DNA of 64,000 nucleotides from Xenorhabdus nematophila ATCC 19061 (GTDB lineage Bacteria; Pseudomonadota; Gammaproteobacteria; Enterobacterales; Enterobacteriaceae): NCBI RefSeq assembly GCF_000252955.1, contig NC_014228.1, positions 1,998,005 to 2,062,004 of the forward strand, read 5' to 3'. Shown piece by piece: positions 8,317 to 17,448 of this stretch (position 1 is its first letter; each line of letters starts with the position of its first letter). The notes under the pieces were generated by a model. It saw only the letters and a program-made list of their open reading frames with translations, ran no database searches and was not told where the DNA came from. The position numbers and the translations under genes were made by a program.

Positions 8317-8967
8317 ATGAATGATGAATATTCATATGATGTGGAGTATATTAAGCGTTTTAATATTGATTATGAAAACCTTATTACAGGTTCAAATATA
8401 ATAGAAAGAATATATATAAAAAAGGTAAATAATGAGTCCATTGACAATCCAACCATTATACTATTAGTCGATTTGCTTGATCGTTTTCACACATGGAAAC
8501 AAAATCAATTAACAGGTATCATAGATAGTATAGGTAGAATAAAAGAGGAGATAAGGCCAAGCATAGATAAGATGGATAAATTAAAATCATGGGAAGGAAT
8601 AGGTATCGTTAACAGATATATGGGAAAATGTAAGGAAGGAAATTTTAATATTGATCGCGATGACTTTAGAGAGATACTAGAAATATTCTTGAAGAAAGTA
8701 AATGATATTAATGAAGAAATAAAAAAACTGAATGTCGGCAATATATCAATGCAGCTCAATTCCGCAGCTATTACTTCAGAACGTTATCATAAAAAATCGG
8801 AATATCTTTTTGACGAATGTGCTAAAGATCTAAGATTGGATCTTAAAAATGCAATAGATGAAATTAAAGCACTACAATTAAAAAGAAATGCTAGCCTGTT
8901 TCATTATTTTGATTCATTGTATGATAGTGATTACCTTAGATATCAGGATGCAATAAAGTTAAGTTAA
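8317..8967 (+). CDS. Orphan AT-rich helical protein, function unknown
   Basis: I do not recognise this protein. The frame opens at 8284, but the ATG at 8317 has GGAG eight bases upstream while the first ATG has no ribosome site, so 216 residues are called. It is rich in Lys, Ile, Asp and Glu and appears almost wholly helical. There is a likely coiled coil around the IDSIGRIKEEIRPSIDKM segment and another through the ...VNDINEEIKKL region. No signal peptide, membrane span or catalytic motif is visible. Base composition is more AT-rich than the housekeeping genes. It sits between empty AT-rich DNA and a broken transposase, which suggests horizontal acquisition. Helical pore-forming toxins occur in this genus, but nothing here proves such a role. 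Confidence 0.55.
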   Translation: MNDEYSYDVEYIKRFNIDYENLITGSNIIERIYIKKVNNESIDNPTIILLVDLLDRFHTWKQNQLTGIIDSIGRIKEEIRPSIDKMDKLKSWEGIGIVNRYMGKCKEGNFNIDRDDFREILEIFLKKVNDINEEIKKLNVGNISMQLNSAAITSERYHKKSEYLFDECAKDLRLDLKNAIDEIKALQLKRNASLFHYFDSLYDSDYLRYQDAIKLS

Positions 8968-9033
8968 TCAGATAAATTATCTGTATTACTGTTATAATCG
9001 ATAACACGATAACCTGACTTTCTGCCTGTTCTT

Positions 9034-10037
9034 ATGAACTCGAAGATAATCCTTTCTGAGCCTGAACGAATCACATTGCAACCACTCGCTTTGAATCACC
9101 CACACCGGGACATTCGTACGCGAGGAACGGGTTTGCTCATGCTTGCCAGAGGGATCAAGCCGTCCCAGATCACCGCTGAAATAGGATGCAGCCTTCGGGT
9201 TATCTGTAATTGGGTTCACATGTGGCACCATTCAGGGATAGCGGGATTATTCGGTGGTCATGCCGGAGGCCGGTATCTCGCCACGACGCCTGAAATGACT
9301 GCCACTGCGCTCGAAGCCGCCAGCGCAGAGTCCCTGACGCGGGCCCGGATAACCCAGTGCGTCGAAGCCAGGCAGGGTTCCCTGCCCTGTGCGCTTGAAA
9401 CGCTGGCGAATACCCTGAAAAAACAGGGACTCCCCTATAAACGCCCCCGCCTGTCGCTTAAAAAAAGCGCAATTAAACGGAGTTTGCTGAAAAATCCGCC
9501 TTGCTGAATAAAATTAAGGCCGGAGCACGGTCAGGACATTACCGTCTGGTCTATTTTGATGAGGCGGGTTTTGCCGCGTCTCCGCCGGTGCAATATGGCT
9601 GGAGTCCACGGGGTAAGCCCCATGAAACTGAGCCCCAAGAGCATGACAGACGGTCAGTTCTGGGGGCGTTAAATTACACGGATAACACGCTGTTTTACCA
9701 GACAACGTCAGGCAGTATCACGCGAGATGACGTGATTGATTTTTTAGAGCCGGTGGCCAGACAAGGGGACAACCGCCTGACATTTTTAGTGTTGGATAAT
9801 GCGCGTATCCATCACGGGATCGAGGAAAAAATCAGAAATGGCGGGTGACGAGAACACAACCTGTTTTTATTCTATCTTCCCGCTTACAGCCCAGAGCTGA
9901 ATCTGATTGAAATCGTCTGGAAACAGGCCAAATACGACTGGCGACGTTTTATCACCTGGACTCAGGATACAATGGAATATGAGGTAAATACTTTATTGAA
10001 AGGTTATGGCGATCAATTTGCAATTAACTTTTCTTGA
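9034..10037 (+). pseudogene. IS630-family transposase, broken by a frameshift and a nonsense codon
   Basis: An N-terminal helix-turn-helix part (9034 to about 9478, frame 1) continues in frame 3 from about 9477 with the DDE domain. The catalytic pieces are all present: YFDEAGFA, VLDNARIHHG and LPAYSPELNLIE. The switch cannot be programmed slippage at the preceding A7 tract, because a stop (TAA, 9474-9476) lies in the new frame. A second lesion is an in-frame TGA at 9846-9848, after which the frame runs on to a natural stop at 10035-10037. Two independent lesions make it inactive. I could not identify its terminal inverted repeats, so the element ends are not given. Confidence 0.85.
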
Positions 10038-10172
10038 GTACTTACTCTGGTTTTACTGGGCATTCATTTATGTAATTGGAGAATGGCGAGGTAATTTATT
10101 CTCAGATCTTAACGCGGAGTCACCATGTGGCAACTGTAAACGATTTTATGGAAATAGCTCAACATGCGGGTT

Positions 10173-10197
10173 ATATACCAATCTAACCTGAAGATGC
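10173..10197 (+). repeat. Left terminal inverted repeat of the IS630-family element
   Basis: This 25-base end matches the reverse complement of 11107-11131 at 20 or more positions. The identical blocks are ATATACCAATC and TGAAGATGC. It overlaps the 3' end of the transposase remnant. Confidence 0.8.
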
Positions 10198-11082
10198 AGG
10201 TTTTAAAATCTGAAAATGGTCAGTCAGTCGGGTCGTGAGTTCTGTCGCTTTTTCTGGCAACATGACATGGAAAAAGTGACGCAGGGTTTCACGAAACGTC
10301 TGCGCATCCGGAAAATAGACATTGTTACGCACTGGCTCATTCATATACTTCCACAATCGCTCTATCGGATTGAGATTTGGGCTGTCAGGCGGCAGGTAAT
10401 GCAATTCAATATTACGCCCATACGCAATATCTTTCACGCATTCTGCCCAAGGGTAACCCGCATTATCCAGAATAATAGGGATTTTTTGCGAAAGCGGGTC
10501 AGTTTCCCGGCGCGCGCCGACGAAATACGCGATGTTTTCGGCATTGATACCCGGGTCTTCCCGGAGCACGGTGTCTTCAGTGCGGTGTAAATTCAGGGCA
10601 CCCAGCCTATTGAGACGGGGACGACTGCCGGTCGTTTCGGCCACTTTTACCTGATTTTTTCCTGCTTTCATCCCGCCCGCGCTGAGCTTTGTGGACGGTG
10701 AAGCCATTTCGTCATTCCCCCGACGCGGAAAGACACCGGCCAACGGGCTCGGACACCGGCCCCAATTTGGGGGGGGGTATGCATCAGATTGGCCGTCAGA
10801 CAATCAATCAGGTCAGCGGGGTGTTCGGCAGAGAGATGGCTTTCAGAGCCGCCATTTTCCGGGGGGAGTTTTTCCTGAGCGAGGAAATCTTTTAGGTGAC
10901 GGCTGACCGTACTGTCATGAATACGCAAGGCGCGGGCAATCCTCTGAGCTGTCCAAGCCTTCATGAGCCAGAAGCCCGGCCTTGATGCGGTCACAGACCC
11001 GACTGTCACGCGTTGTATTGTGCATCAATTCGAGGGGGCATTTTTGTTCTGGGGTCAGATGAATTTTCAGGGTGGCAAGCAT
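10183..11082 (-). pseudogene. IS630-family transposase remnant with internal deletion
   Basis: Reading leftward, an N-terminal piece from ATG 11082 (MLATLKIHL, frame one) passes into a second frame carrying the helix-turn-helix RIHDSTVSRHLKDFLAQEKL. A third piece then carries ILDNAGYPW and LPPDSPNLNPIERLW, the second and third parts of the DDE active site. The region that should hold the first catalytic Asp (the FMDAVHP-like block) and roughly 60 neighbouring residues is missing, between about 10700 and 10630. There are therefore at least two frame changes and one deletion. Confidence 0.85.
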
Positions 11083-11106
11083 GATTTGGTTTGGATAAGA
11101 AATCAA

Positions 11107-11131
11107 GCATCTTCAATGGCGATTGGTATAT
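11107..11131 (-). repeat. Right terminal inverted repeat of the IS630-family element
   Basis: Partner of the repeat at 10173-10197. Read on the minus strand it begins ATATACCAATCG and ends TGAAGATGC. It lies 25 bases upstream of the transposase start. Confidence 0.8.
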
Positions 11132-11267
11132 GATAATAGACAAGGATGCCATATAACCAATAATGAAAGTGATTGAAGGTTATAGATTCAGCGCTTAAAC
11201 CCAAGCCAAGGATGGCTAAAAACTAAAACATTTTGATACATTTTAATCATTAACAGAACAATAAAGA

Positions 11268-11298
11268 AACAAGTTTTCTTGTTGAACCCTAGGTTCAA
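11268..11298. promoter_or_regulatory. Two adjacent palindromes upstream of the orphan 210-residue gene
   Basis: AACAAG-TTTT-CTTGTT (11268-11283) overlaps TTGAACC-CTA-GGTTCAA (11282-11298). The second is a 17-bp palindrome with operator-like symmetry. They lie 71 bases before the ATG at 11370, a position suitable for a repressor site. No named regulator can be assigned. Confidence 0.35.
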
Positions 11299-11369
11299 AC
11301 AGTCTAATATTACCTCAAGTGATATTTATCAATAAGCTAAATATTGAAACTTTTGGTTAGGGAGGATGT

Positions 11370-12002
11370 ATGCCGTTACATCTTGAAAATATAGATAAAA
11401 TTGCTGCTGATTTCACTCACCTGAATGAGTCGAAGCGCAATAGTGCTCTGTATGATGCCCTTGAACCATTGGCTTATGAGATTGTAAAAGATGTTGACGA
11501 GTTGATCTTATCTCCGGGATATCGGTTTATTCGAATTGATAATAGACTTGACTTAAATAAAACTCATTTTGAATTAGCGTTACTATGTGATATTACTCAT
11601 GAGGTTGTTTACTACAATAAAGTGATAATCACTAATGATGTAGAACTAAATTGTAGGCCTGTATCTCAAGTATTGCTTTGGCGCACGAAAAAGCCTCAAC
11701 ACAATGCAGTGCTGAACGGGTTAGCTTCAAAAATATTTTTTCATTATCTCATTAAGAGTTATGACGTAATAATCTCTGACGTAAACCAAACGACGGAAGG
11801 AATGTCCTTCTGGCAAGGCAGGATGTATGAAGCGTTGCTATATGGATTGTACGTCTACGGCTATGATGTAATGAGTGGTGAAGTTAGACGAATATCGAAT
11901 CAGGATGAAGTTGGTGATTATCAGTCTTGGTTATGGGGCAATAAAGATCATCACCCACACCGATTAGCCGTGATCTCAACAATAATACTACCGAATAAAT
12001 AA
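11370..12002 (+). CDS. Orphan protein, probably prophage-derived, function unknown
   Basis: I do not recognise a family for this 210-residue soluble protein. It has no signal peptide or membrane span. Visible features are a helical N-terminus, a hydrophobic ELALLCDI strand, the aromatic-rich MSFWQGRMYEALLYGLYVYGYDV segment near residue 150, and a C-terminal ...WLWGNKDHHPHRL tail. The ATG follows GGGAGGATGT, a strong ribosome site, so it is probably expressed. Two compact terminators follow at once, then a phage minor-tail fragment. The arrangement resembles a cargo or morphogenesis-region gene left over from a lambdoid prophage. Function is open. Confidence 0.6.
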   Translation: MPLHLENIDKIAADFTHLNESKRNSALYDALEPLAYEIVKDVDELILSPGYRFIRIDNRLDLNKTHFELALLCDITHEVVYYNKVIITNDVELNCRPVSQVLLWRTKKPQHNAVLNGLASKIFFHYLIKSYDVIISDVNQTTEGMSFWQGRMYEALLYGLYVYGYDVMSGEVRRISNQDEVGDYQSWLWGNKDHHPHRLAVISTIILPNK

Positions 12003-12008
12003 GACCTA

Positions 12009-12054
12009 CCCCGCGCGGGTTTTTCATTTCAATGCCGCTTAGTGCGGTTTTTTT
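12009..12054 (+). terminator. Two tandem compact hairpins with T runs
   Basis: A CCCGCGCGGG hairpin (12010-12019) is followed by TTTTT. A second hairpin, CCGC-TTAGT-GCGG (12035-12047), is followed by seven T. Both sit within 55 bases of the stop of the 210-residue gene. Small GC hairpins with T runs are typical between phage late genes. Confidence 0.75.
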
Positions 12055-12103
12055 ACATCTAATAACCTCACTCTGGTGGGGTTTTCTTTTTATAGGTATT
12101 CAT

Positions 12104-12289
12104 ATGGTTATTGAAGAATTTAAATGGCGAATGCAGATTCAAGATTCGCCCAACAGTTAGTTTAAATACTGGGTTAAAGAAGTTGTATTTGGTGATGGGT
12201 ATAAACAAGTTTCAGGTGGTGGCATTAATCCCGAAATGATATATCTGCGATGTGGGGCAAATGTGCCCAGTTTCTTTGTTATAAAGTAA
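12104..12289 (+). pseudogene. Phage minor tail protein fragment (lambda gpM-like)
   Basis: ATG 12104 opens MVIEEFKWRMQIQDSP and meets a TAG at 12158-12160. The same frame continues with FKYWVKEVVFGDGYKQVSGG and then loses similarity before a TAA at 12287. The block VVFGDGYKQ(V) is characteristic of the phage minor tail protein family (Phage_min_tail, lambda gpM), whose members are about 110 residues. Only about half remains, and it is interrupted by a stop. It is direct evidence of a deleted tailed prophage here. Confidence 0.7.
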
Positions 12290-13490
12290 TAACATCAGTT
12301 ATTGAATAATAATATTAATAGAGACTGAAAGGAAAAGAGATGAGAGAAAATAAAAACCGTCGTGAGTTCTTAAGTCAGAGTGGAAAAATAATCACAGCCT
12401 GTGCGCTGCTTGGGGCGTCCAGTTCTGCTTCCTACGCTGATCAGCCAGCGACAGTGAATTTTGAAGCATCTAATTGCCTGAAAATAAAAAATAAACACTA
12501 TTACTTAGATAATGTCTTATTGGAATCTGGATTTGTATTTGAAGGGCAAACAGCAGTCCACACACTGACTGAACTGAAAACATTGGAAATTAATCATGGC
12601 AAGATTGTTGCCCTGCATGAGAACAAGTTAAATCAGGATCATTCGCTGCCTCGTTACGATGCAGACGGTAAACTGATGCTTCCTGCGATGCGGGATATGC
12701 ACATTCATCTGGATAAAACATTTTATGGTGGCCCGTGGTGTTCTCTTAACCGACCGGAAGACACTACCATTGAGGATATGATTAAACTTGAGCAGAAATT
12801 ACTGGCAGAGTTGCAACCCTATACCCAAGAACGTGCGGAAAAGCTGATTGATTTGATTCAGTCAAAAGGAACTAGCATCGCCCGCAGTCACTGCAATATT
12901 GAACCGACATCTGGCCTGAAAAATCTCGAAAACCTGCAAGCAGTGCTGGCGCGTCGCCAATCTGGGTTTAGTTGTGAGATTGTCGCCTTTCCACAGCATG
13001 GTTTACTGCTTTCAAAATCGGAATCATTGATGCGTGAAGCAATGCAGATGGGTGCACATTATGTGGGCGGTCTGGACCCGACAGATGTTGATGGTGCAAT
13101 GGAAAAATCTCTCAATACGATGTTTCAGATTGCGCTGGATTACGGCAAAGGTGTGGATATTCACTTACATGAAACCAGCCTGGCAGGTATGGCAGCGATT
13201 AATTATATGCTGGAAACTGTAGAAAAAACGCCACAACTAAAAGGTAAACTGACCATCAGCCATGCTTTTGCGCTGGCAATGCTTAATGAACAGCAGGTCG
13301 ATGAAATAGCTGATCGCATGGCAGCGCAGCAGGTAACTATTGCTTCAACTATGCCTATTGGGACGCTACATATGCCGCTCAAGCAATTATGTGATAAAGG
13401 CGTGTTTGTAATGACGGGAACGGACAGTGTGATTGATCATTGGTCGCCGTATGGTCTGGGTGACATGCTGGAGAAAGCTAATCTGTATGC

Positions 13491-13497
13491 TCAGTTA
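13491..13497 (+). repeat. Target-site duplication, left copy
   Basis: TCAGTTA immediately before the left end of the IS982-family element. It is repeated at 14478-14484 immediately after the right end. Confidence 0.9.
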
Positions 13498-14477
13498 ACC
13501 TGAGCTTCGCTTAAGGGAAGGGAACTAAAGTGCCTGAGGCACGATCAACGTTTTTGCTAAAGAAAACAAAATAGTGGAGACCCTCAGGCATGTATAATTT
13601 AGAAGAACTTTACTGCTGCGTCGATGACTTTTGCCAAAAATTTATCCCTCTCTGGCATCAACAACTCATTGAAAATGGATTACGTAAACGGCACCGTGAG
13701 GCATCCCTTTCTCTCAGTGAAGTCATGATGATCCTCATTTTATTTCATATGAGTCATTATCGTGATTTTAAAACATTTTATATTGAACATGTAAAACAAT
13801 ATTTTACAGCCGATTTTCCCGGATTAGTCAGCTATACTCGTATCCTCACCCTGAAGAAAAGGGCGCTTATTCCTTTATGCGCTTTTCTTTCATCACGTAA
13901 GGCGCAAACTCAAGGGATTGCTTTTATTGATTCTACCAAAATTGCTGTTTGTCACAATCTTCGTATTCCCCGTCATCGCGTATTTGAAGGGATGGCACAA
14001 CGAGGTAAAACGAGTACAGGCTGGTTTTATGGCTTTAAACTTCATTTGGTTATCAATGATTGCGGTGAATTGTTAGCCGTGAAACTCACCGCAGGAAACC
14101 AGGATGATCGTCAGCCAGTCAGAGCGCTGACAAAAGGACTAACAGGATGTTTGTATGGTGATAAGGGGTATTTATCCCAGGCTTTATGCGATGAGTTAGA
14201 AGCGGAAGGTGTCACGTTAATCACCAATGTCCGGAATAACATGAAAACCAAAGCATTATCTCTCTGGGATAGGTTGATGTTAAGACGGAGATTTTTGATA
14301 GAAACGGTCGTCGACCAGCTCAAAAATATTTCTCAGATAGAGCATTCAAGGCATCGCAGTCAGCTCGGTTTTTTGTTGGAAGTTGCTGCCGGTCTTATTG
14401 CTTATACATTCCAACCTAAAAAACCGAGCTTGAATCTACGGGATAATGAAATCGCTATCTTTAAACGAAGCTGAGGT
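13498..14477 (+). mobile_element. IS982-family insertion sequence, intact
   Basis: A 980-bp element with terminal inverted repeats beginning ACCTGAGCTTCG (left) and ACCTCAGCTTCG (right, reverse complement). It is flanked by the 7-bp duplication TCAGTTA. It carries one full transposase gene with no stop or frameshift. The precise duplication and matching ends show a simple transposition event that is recent compared with the decayed IS630 copies nearby. Confidence 0.92.
13590..14474 (+). CDS. IS982-family transposase
   Basis: 294-residue DDE transposase. The N-terminal part has the family's SLSEVMMILILFHMS segment. The catalytic core has AFIDSTKIAVCHN (first Asp), FKLHLVIN, GDKGYLS (second Asp region) and a C-terminal RRRFLIETVVDQLK (Glu). 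Length and motifs are normal for IS982. The start ATG follows GTGGAGACC. An imperfect inverted repeat of GCCTGAGG/CCTCAGGC lies between the left end and the start and could limit transcription from outside the element. Confidence 0.92.
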   Translation: MYNLEELYCCVDDFCQKFIPLWHQQLIENGLRKRHREASLSLSEVMMILILFHMSHYRDFKTFYIEHVKQYFTADFPGLVSYTRILTLKKRALIPLCAFLSSRKAQTQGIAFIDSTKIAVCHNLRIPRHRVFEGMAQRGKTSTGWFYGFKLHLVINDCGELLAVKLTAGNQDDRQPVRALTKGLTGCLYGDKGYLSQALCDELEAEGVTLITNVRNNMKTKALSLWDRLMLRRRFLIETVVDQLKNISQIEHSRHRSQLGFLLEVAAGLIAYTFQPKKPSLNLRDNEIAIFKRS

Positions 14478-14484
14478 TCAGTTA
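14478..14484 (+). repeat. Target-site duplication, right copy
   Basis: Second TCAGTTA copy, directly after the right end of the IS982-family element. The amidohydrolase frame resumes at 14485. Confidence 0.9.
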
Positions 14485-14733
14485 TATATTCGTCCGAACG
14501 AACAAACACTATCGCGCGCGCTGGCAATTGCTACCGGCAATGTGTTGCCGCTTAATGATAAAGGCGAACGAATATGGCCTAAAGCGCTGGATGATGCCAG
14601 TTTTGTGCTGGTGGATGCTTCTTGTTCCGCTGAGGCGGTGGCACGTATTTCTCCACGGATGGCGACGTTTCATCATGGAGAAATGGTGTGGGGGAGTGTG
14701 AGGAAAGTGGGATAGCCAAGTTGACAGGATTAA

Positions 14734-14765
14734 ATCAAAATCCACGCAATTGCGTGGATTTTGAT
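14734..14765. terminator. Perfect 32-bp palindrome between amidohydrolase and ychF
   Basis: ATCAAAATCCACGCAA is followed at once by its exact complement, giving a 16-bp stem with flanking A and T runs on both sides. It lies 18 bases after the amidohydrolase stop and 56 bases beyond the end of leftward ychF, so it suits bidirectional termination. Confidence 0.8.
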
Positions 14766-14821
14766 CATACTTTCGCTATTTAGGTAATATCGTCAGATGC
14801 CGTAAGACATAAAAAAACACA

Positions 14822-15913
14822 TTAAACGTTAAACAAGAAGTTCATCACATCGCCATCTTTAACGATATACTCTTTCCCTTCTGCACGCATTTTGCCTGCT
14901 TCTTTCGCGCCTTGCTCACCTTTGTAAGCGATAAAATCTTCAAACGCGATGGTTTGGGCACGGATAAAGCCTTTCTCAAAGTCAGTGTGGATTTTTCCTG
15001 CTGCTTGTGGCGCGGTGGCACCGACAGGGATAGTCCAGGCACGAACTTCTTTTACGCCTGCGGTGAAGTAAGTTTGCAGGTTCAGCAGTTCATAGCCGGC
15101 ACGGATAACACGATTCAGGCCCGGCTCTTCCAGACCCATTTCAGCCATGAATTCATCTCGATCAGCATCGTCCAGTTCTGCAATATCGGCTTCGATAGCA
15201 GCACAGACAGGAACAACAACTGAACCTTCTTTTTCTGCGATAGCGCGGACAGTATCAAGGTACGGGTTATCCTCAAAACCACCTTCATTGACGTTGGCAA
15301 TGTACATGGTTGGTTTCAGAGTCAGGAAACTCAGGTAGCGGATAGCGGCTTTTTCTTCCGCGCTCAGGTCCAGAGCACGAAGCATACCGGCTTGTTCAAG
15401 GTGGGGAAGGCATTTTTCCAACGCTTCCAGCTCTGCTTTAGCGTCTTTGTCGCCACCTTTGGCTTTTTTCTGCACGCGATGGATGGCACGTTCGCAGGTA
15501 TCCAGATCTGACAGCGCCAGTTCAGTGTTGATAATGTCAATATCAGTAGCAGGATCAACCTGACCCGCAACATGGATGATATTGTCGTTTTCAAAGCAGC
15601 GTACAACATGACCGATTGCTTCTGTTTCACGGATGTTAGTCAGGAATTGGTTACCCAGACCTTCACCTTTTGAAGCCCCTTTTACCAGACCGGCAATATC
15701 GACGAATTCCATTGTGGTTGGCAATATGCGCTGTGGTTTGACGATCTCAGCCAGTTGATCGAGACGTGGATCTGGCATCGGCACAACACCTGTGTTTGGC
15801 TCGATAGTGCAGAACGGGAAGTTTGCTGCTTCGATACCTGCTTTAGTCAGCGCATTGAATAATGTAGATTTCCCAACGTTAGGCAGGCCAACGATACCGC
15901 ATTTGAATCCCAT
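14822..15913 (-). CDS. ychF: Redox-responsive ATPase YchF
   Basis: Obg-family TRAFAC NTPase of 363 residues, the normal length for the family. The P loop is GLPNVGKST near the N-terminus, followed by the conserved [10 protein letters not shown] and the DIAG switch II motif. The usual NKxD guanine motif is replaced by NVNE (in IANVNEGGF), which is why YchF proteins prefer ATP. The C-terminal TGS domain ends with [12 protein letters not shown]. In E. coli it interacts with ribosomes and catalase. It is transcribed leftward and follows pth, as in enterobacteria, with 112 bases between them. Confidence 0.97.
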   Translation of the reverse strand: MGFKCGIVGLPNVGKSTLFNALTKAGIEAANFPFCTIEPNTGVVPMPDPRLDQLAEIVKPQRILPTTMEFVDIAGLVKGASKGEGLGNQFLTNIRETEAIGHVVRCFENDNIIHVAGQVDPATDIDIINTELALSDLDTCERAIHRVQKKAKGGDKDAKAELEALEKCLPHLEQAGMLRALDLSAEEKAAIRYLSFLTLKPTMYIANVNEGGFEDNPYLDTVRAIAEKEGSVVVPVCAAIEADIAELDDADRDEFMAEMGLEEPGLNRVIRAGYELLNLQTYFTAGVKEVRAWTIPVGATAPQAAGKIHTDFEKGFIRAQTIAFEDFIAYKGEQGAKEAGKMRAEGKEYIVKDGDVMNFLFNV

Positions 15914-16025
15914 ATATTTATCACCTTAAATCACTTATAAACCAACGAGCAATATGCTTGTCGGAGAGTTATACAAAATTGGCGCTATTATACACGCAAT
16001 AGCCCACTGCGCCACGTGCTCCCGC

Positions 16026-16616
16026 TCAGGTGCCGGCTTTAAATGCGTGTAACCGGTTGATTGCCTTATTCATGCCGTCTTTAATCAGAATGTCAGTGCA
16101 ACGCAATGCTTCATCAATGGCATCATCAATCAGTTGTTGTTCACTAGCAGGGGGCTTGCCAAGTACAAAGCCTACTACTTTATTTTTATCGCCAGGATGA
16201 CCAATTCCGATACGTAGACGATGAAAGTTAGGGTTATTGCTGAATTTGTTCTGAATGTCTTTCAGGCCATTATGACCGCCATTGCTGCCACCCAGTTTCA
16301 TCTTTGCTACACCTGGCGGCAGATCCAGTTCGTCATGTGCGACCAGAATTTCGTCCGGTTCGATACGGTAGAACCCGGCAAGAGTAAGGACAGATTTACC
16401 ACTGAGGTTCATGAAAGTGGTTGGCACCAGCAGGCGGATATCCTGTCCGTTTATATTGATACGGGCGGTATAGCCAAAAAATTTACTTTCTTCTTTCAGA
16501 GACTGGTTATAGCGTTGTGCCAGTGAATCGACAAACCACGCTCCGGCATTATGTCTGGTTTGTGCATATTCAGCCCCAGGGTTTGCCAGGCCAACGATTA
16601 ATTTTATGTTACTCAC
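16026..16616 (-). CDS. pth: Peptidyl-tRNA hydrolase
   Basis: Cytosolic hydrolase that releases peptides from prematurely dissociated peptidyl-tRNA. The frame can be extended to a TTG at 16658, but the GTG at 16616 gives the conserved start ([16 protein letters not shown]) and the family length (196 residues; E. coli 194). Catalytic features are visible: the His in [21 protein letters not shown] with the catalytic Asp, and GGHNGLK. Neither start has a strong ribosome site. A 125-bp dispersed repeat lies just upstream and contains the alternative start region. Confidence 0.94.
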   Translation of the reverse strand: MSNIKLIVGLANPGAEYAQTRHNAGAWFVDSLAQRYNQSLKEESKFFGYTARININGQDIRLLVPTTFMNLSGKSVLTLAGFYRIEPDEILVAHDELDLPPGVAKMKLGGSNGGHNGLKDIQNKFSNNPNFHRLRIGIGHPGDKNKVVGFVLGKPPASEQQLIDDAIDEALRCTDILIKDGMNKAINRLHAFKAGT

Positions 16617-16640
16617 AGTTTGGGTTCGCTTATTGGCAAT

Positions 16641-16765
16641 ATACCCGTCGTCTTTCAAGTTTCAGCTTTGTTGACGGCGTTCACTCACCCCGGTCACATA
16701 GTTATCTATGTTCCCGGGGATTCGTTCCCTTGTCGTCGCGCTGTACCTTGAAATCCATAGGGTAT
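16641..16765. repeat. 125-bp dispersed palindromic repeat of enterobacterial type
   Basis: The block starts ATACCC and ends GGGTAT, with further inner inverted similarity (TTTCAAG near the left end, CTTGAAAT near the right). The centre has TTCACTCACCCCGGTCAC and CCCGGGGATTCG. I recall very similar intergenic repeats in Serratia, Yersinia and Photorhabdus genomes. It probably forms a long RNA hairpin and behaves as a small non-autonomous element. It lies between pth and ychH. Short pieces with the same end sequence occur at 16861-16874 and 22791-22805. Confidence 0.65.
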
Positions 16766-17071
16766 TAATAAAAGGGGTAGTTTACCCATCTCAAAGCCTG
16801 AGTACAAAACACATAATGAGTTTTGTCTTTTTATTGGTTGATAACAAAGACACGACTCTAAATCTATTGGGTATAAATATAATTCCCGCAATAAATATTG
16901 TTTAGCCAGAATGTCAATAGTTAGGTTTAGATTTGTATGGATTGTGATCACGACCTCAATAACCTTTTAAAAATTAAGGCTATAATTAATACAAAGGAAG
17001 ATATCTACTTTCGTGCTTTTGAGTTCGTTGAACTTACACATTGCGTTCACAAAAAGTATTGGAGGTTGGAG

Positions 17072-17347
17072 ATGAAACGTAAAAAGGCTTTTATTTTTGG
17101 TAATATTCTCATGGGATTGGGAATGGCGGCAATGTTTATCAGTCTGGCTTATGTATTGCTCGGCCACATTTTTGATTTGGGATTGTCTGAATTATTGATG
17201 GGTATTGCATTGATGGGGTTATTTGTCGGTGCATTGATTTGGCTGGCGGGAGCCAGTGTGGGTGGACGAGAACAAGTGACTGATAAGTACTGGTGGTTAA
17301 AGCATTACGATGAACGTTATCGTCGTAAAAAACATAAACCCTCATGA
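17072..17347 (+). CDS. ychH: Small membrane protein YchH (DUF2583)
   Basis: 91-residue inner-membrane protein with two hydrophobic helices (NILMGLGMAAMFISLAYVLL, and LLMGIALMGLFVGALIWLAG) and a polar C-terminus containing GGREQVTDKYWWLKHYD. It aligns with remembered E. coli YchH over its full length and lies beside pth as in E. coli. E. coli YchH is stress-induced and cAMP-CRP controlled; no clear CRP site is visible here. The frame opens at 16937, but the ATG at 17072, preceded by GGAGGTTGGAG, gives the family start. Confidence 0.9.
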   Translation: MKRKKAFIFGNILMGLGMAAMFISLAYVLLGHIFDLGLSELLMGIALMGLFVGALIWLAGASVGGREQVTDKYWWLKHYDERYRRKKHKPS

Positions 17348-17377
17348 TTGATATGGATGTTAAAAACCAACTGATTT

Positions 17378-17415
17378 AATTAAAGCGGTAATTTTTACCG
17401 CCTTAATTGTTTTTA
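17378..17415. terminator. Terminator between ychH and the esterase gene
   Basis: AATTAAAGCGGTAA pairs with TTACCGCCTTAATT with one mismatch, followed by a GTTTTTAT tail. It lies between two convergent genes and can serve both. Confidence 0.8.
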
Positions 17416-17448
17416 TAGCTGATTTATAGCAGCTTAATTTATGCAGAA

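Larger units (their letters stand above)
10173..11131 (-). mobile_element. Decayed IS630-family insertion element
   Basis: A 959-bp element bounded by imperfect 25-bp terminal inverted repeats (10173-10197 and 11107-11131). Both ends read ATATACCAATC, then five divergent bases, then TGAAGATGC. The TA dinucleotides at the tips fit the TA target preference of IS630. The internal transposase gene is damaged (listed separately), so the element cannot move by itself. Its inner end is about 135 bases from the other IS630 pseudogene. Confidence 0.8.
12340..14715 (+). pseudogene. Tat-exported amidohydrolase, interrupted by an IS982-family element
   Basis: The gene is split by insertion of 13498-14477. 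Removing the element and one target copy restores a single 462-codon frame: 12340-13497 joined to 14485-14715. The N-terminus has a twin-arginine signal (RREFLSQSGK, then a hydrophobic stretch and AYA-like cleavage region), so the product would be exported folded. The metal motif HIHLDKTF, HLHETS and TGTDSVIDHW mark the metal-dependent amidohydrolase superfamily, nearest to cytosine-deaminase-like enzymes. The substrate is unknown. The ribosome site AAAGGAAAAGAG precedes the ATG. As it stands the first part ends four bases into the IS, removing the last 76 residues, so activity is doubtful. Confidence 0.85.

Noticed and set aside
9459..9510. Programmed ribosomal frameshift in the first IS630 transposase at the A7 tract
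   Set aside because: After a -1 slip at the A tract the new frame meets TAA at 9474-9476, so the join must occur later. The separate in-frame TGA at 9846 also indicates decay.
16517..16768. Open frame antisense to pth running through the dispersed repeat
   Set aside because: It overlaps pth and the 125-bp repeat, has no ribosome site, and repeat-derived frames of this kind are common artefacts.
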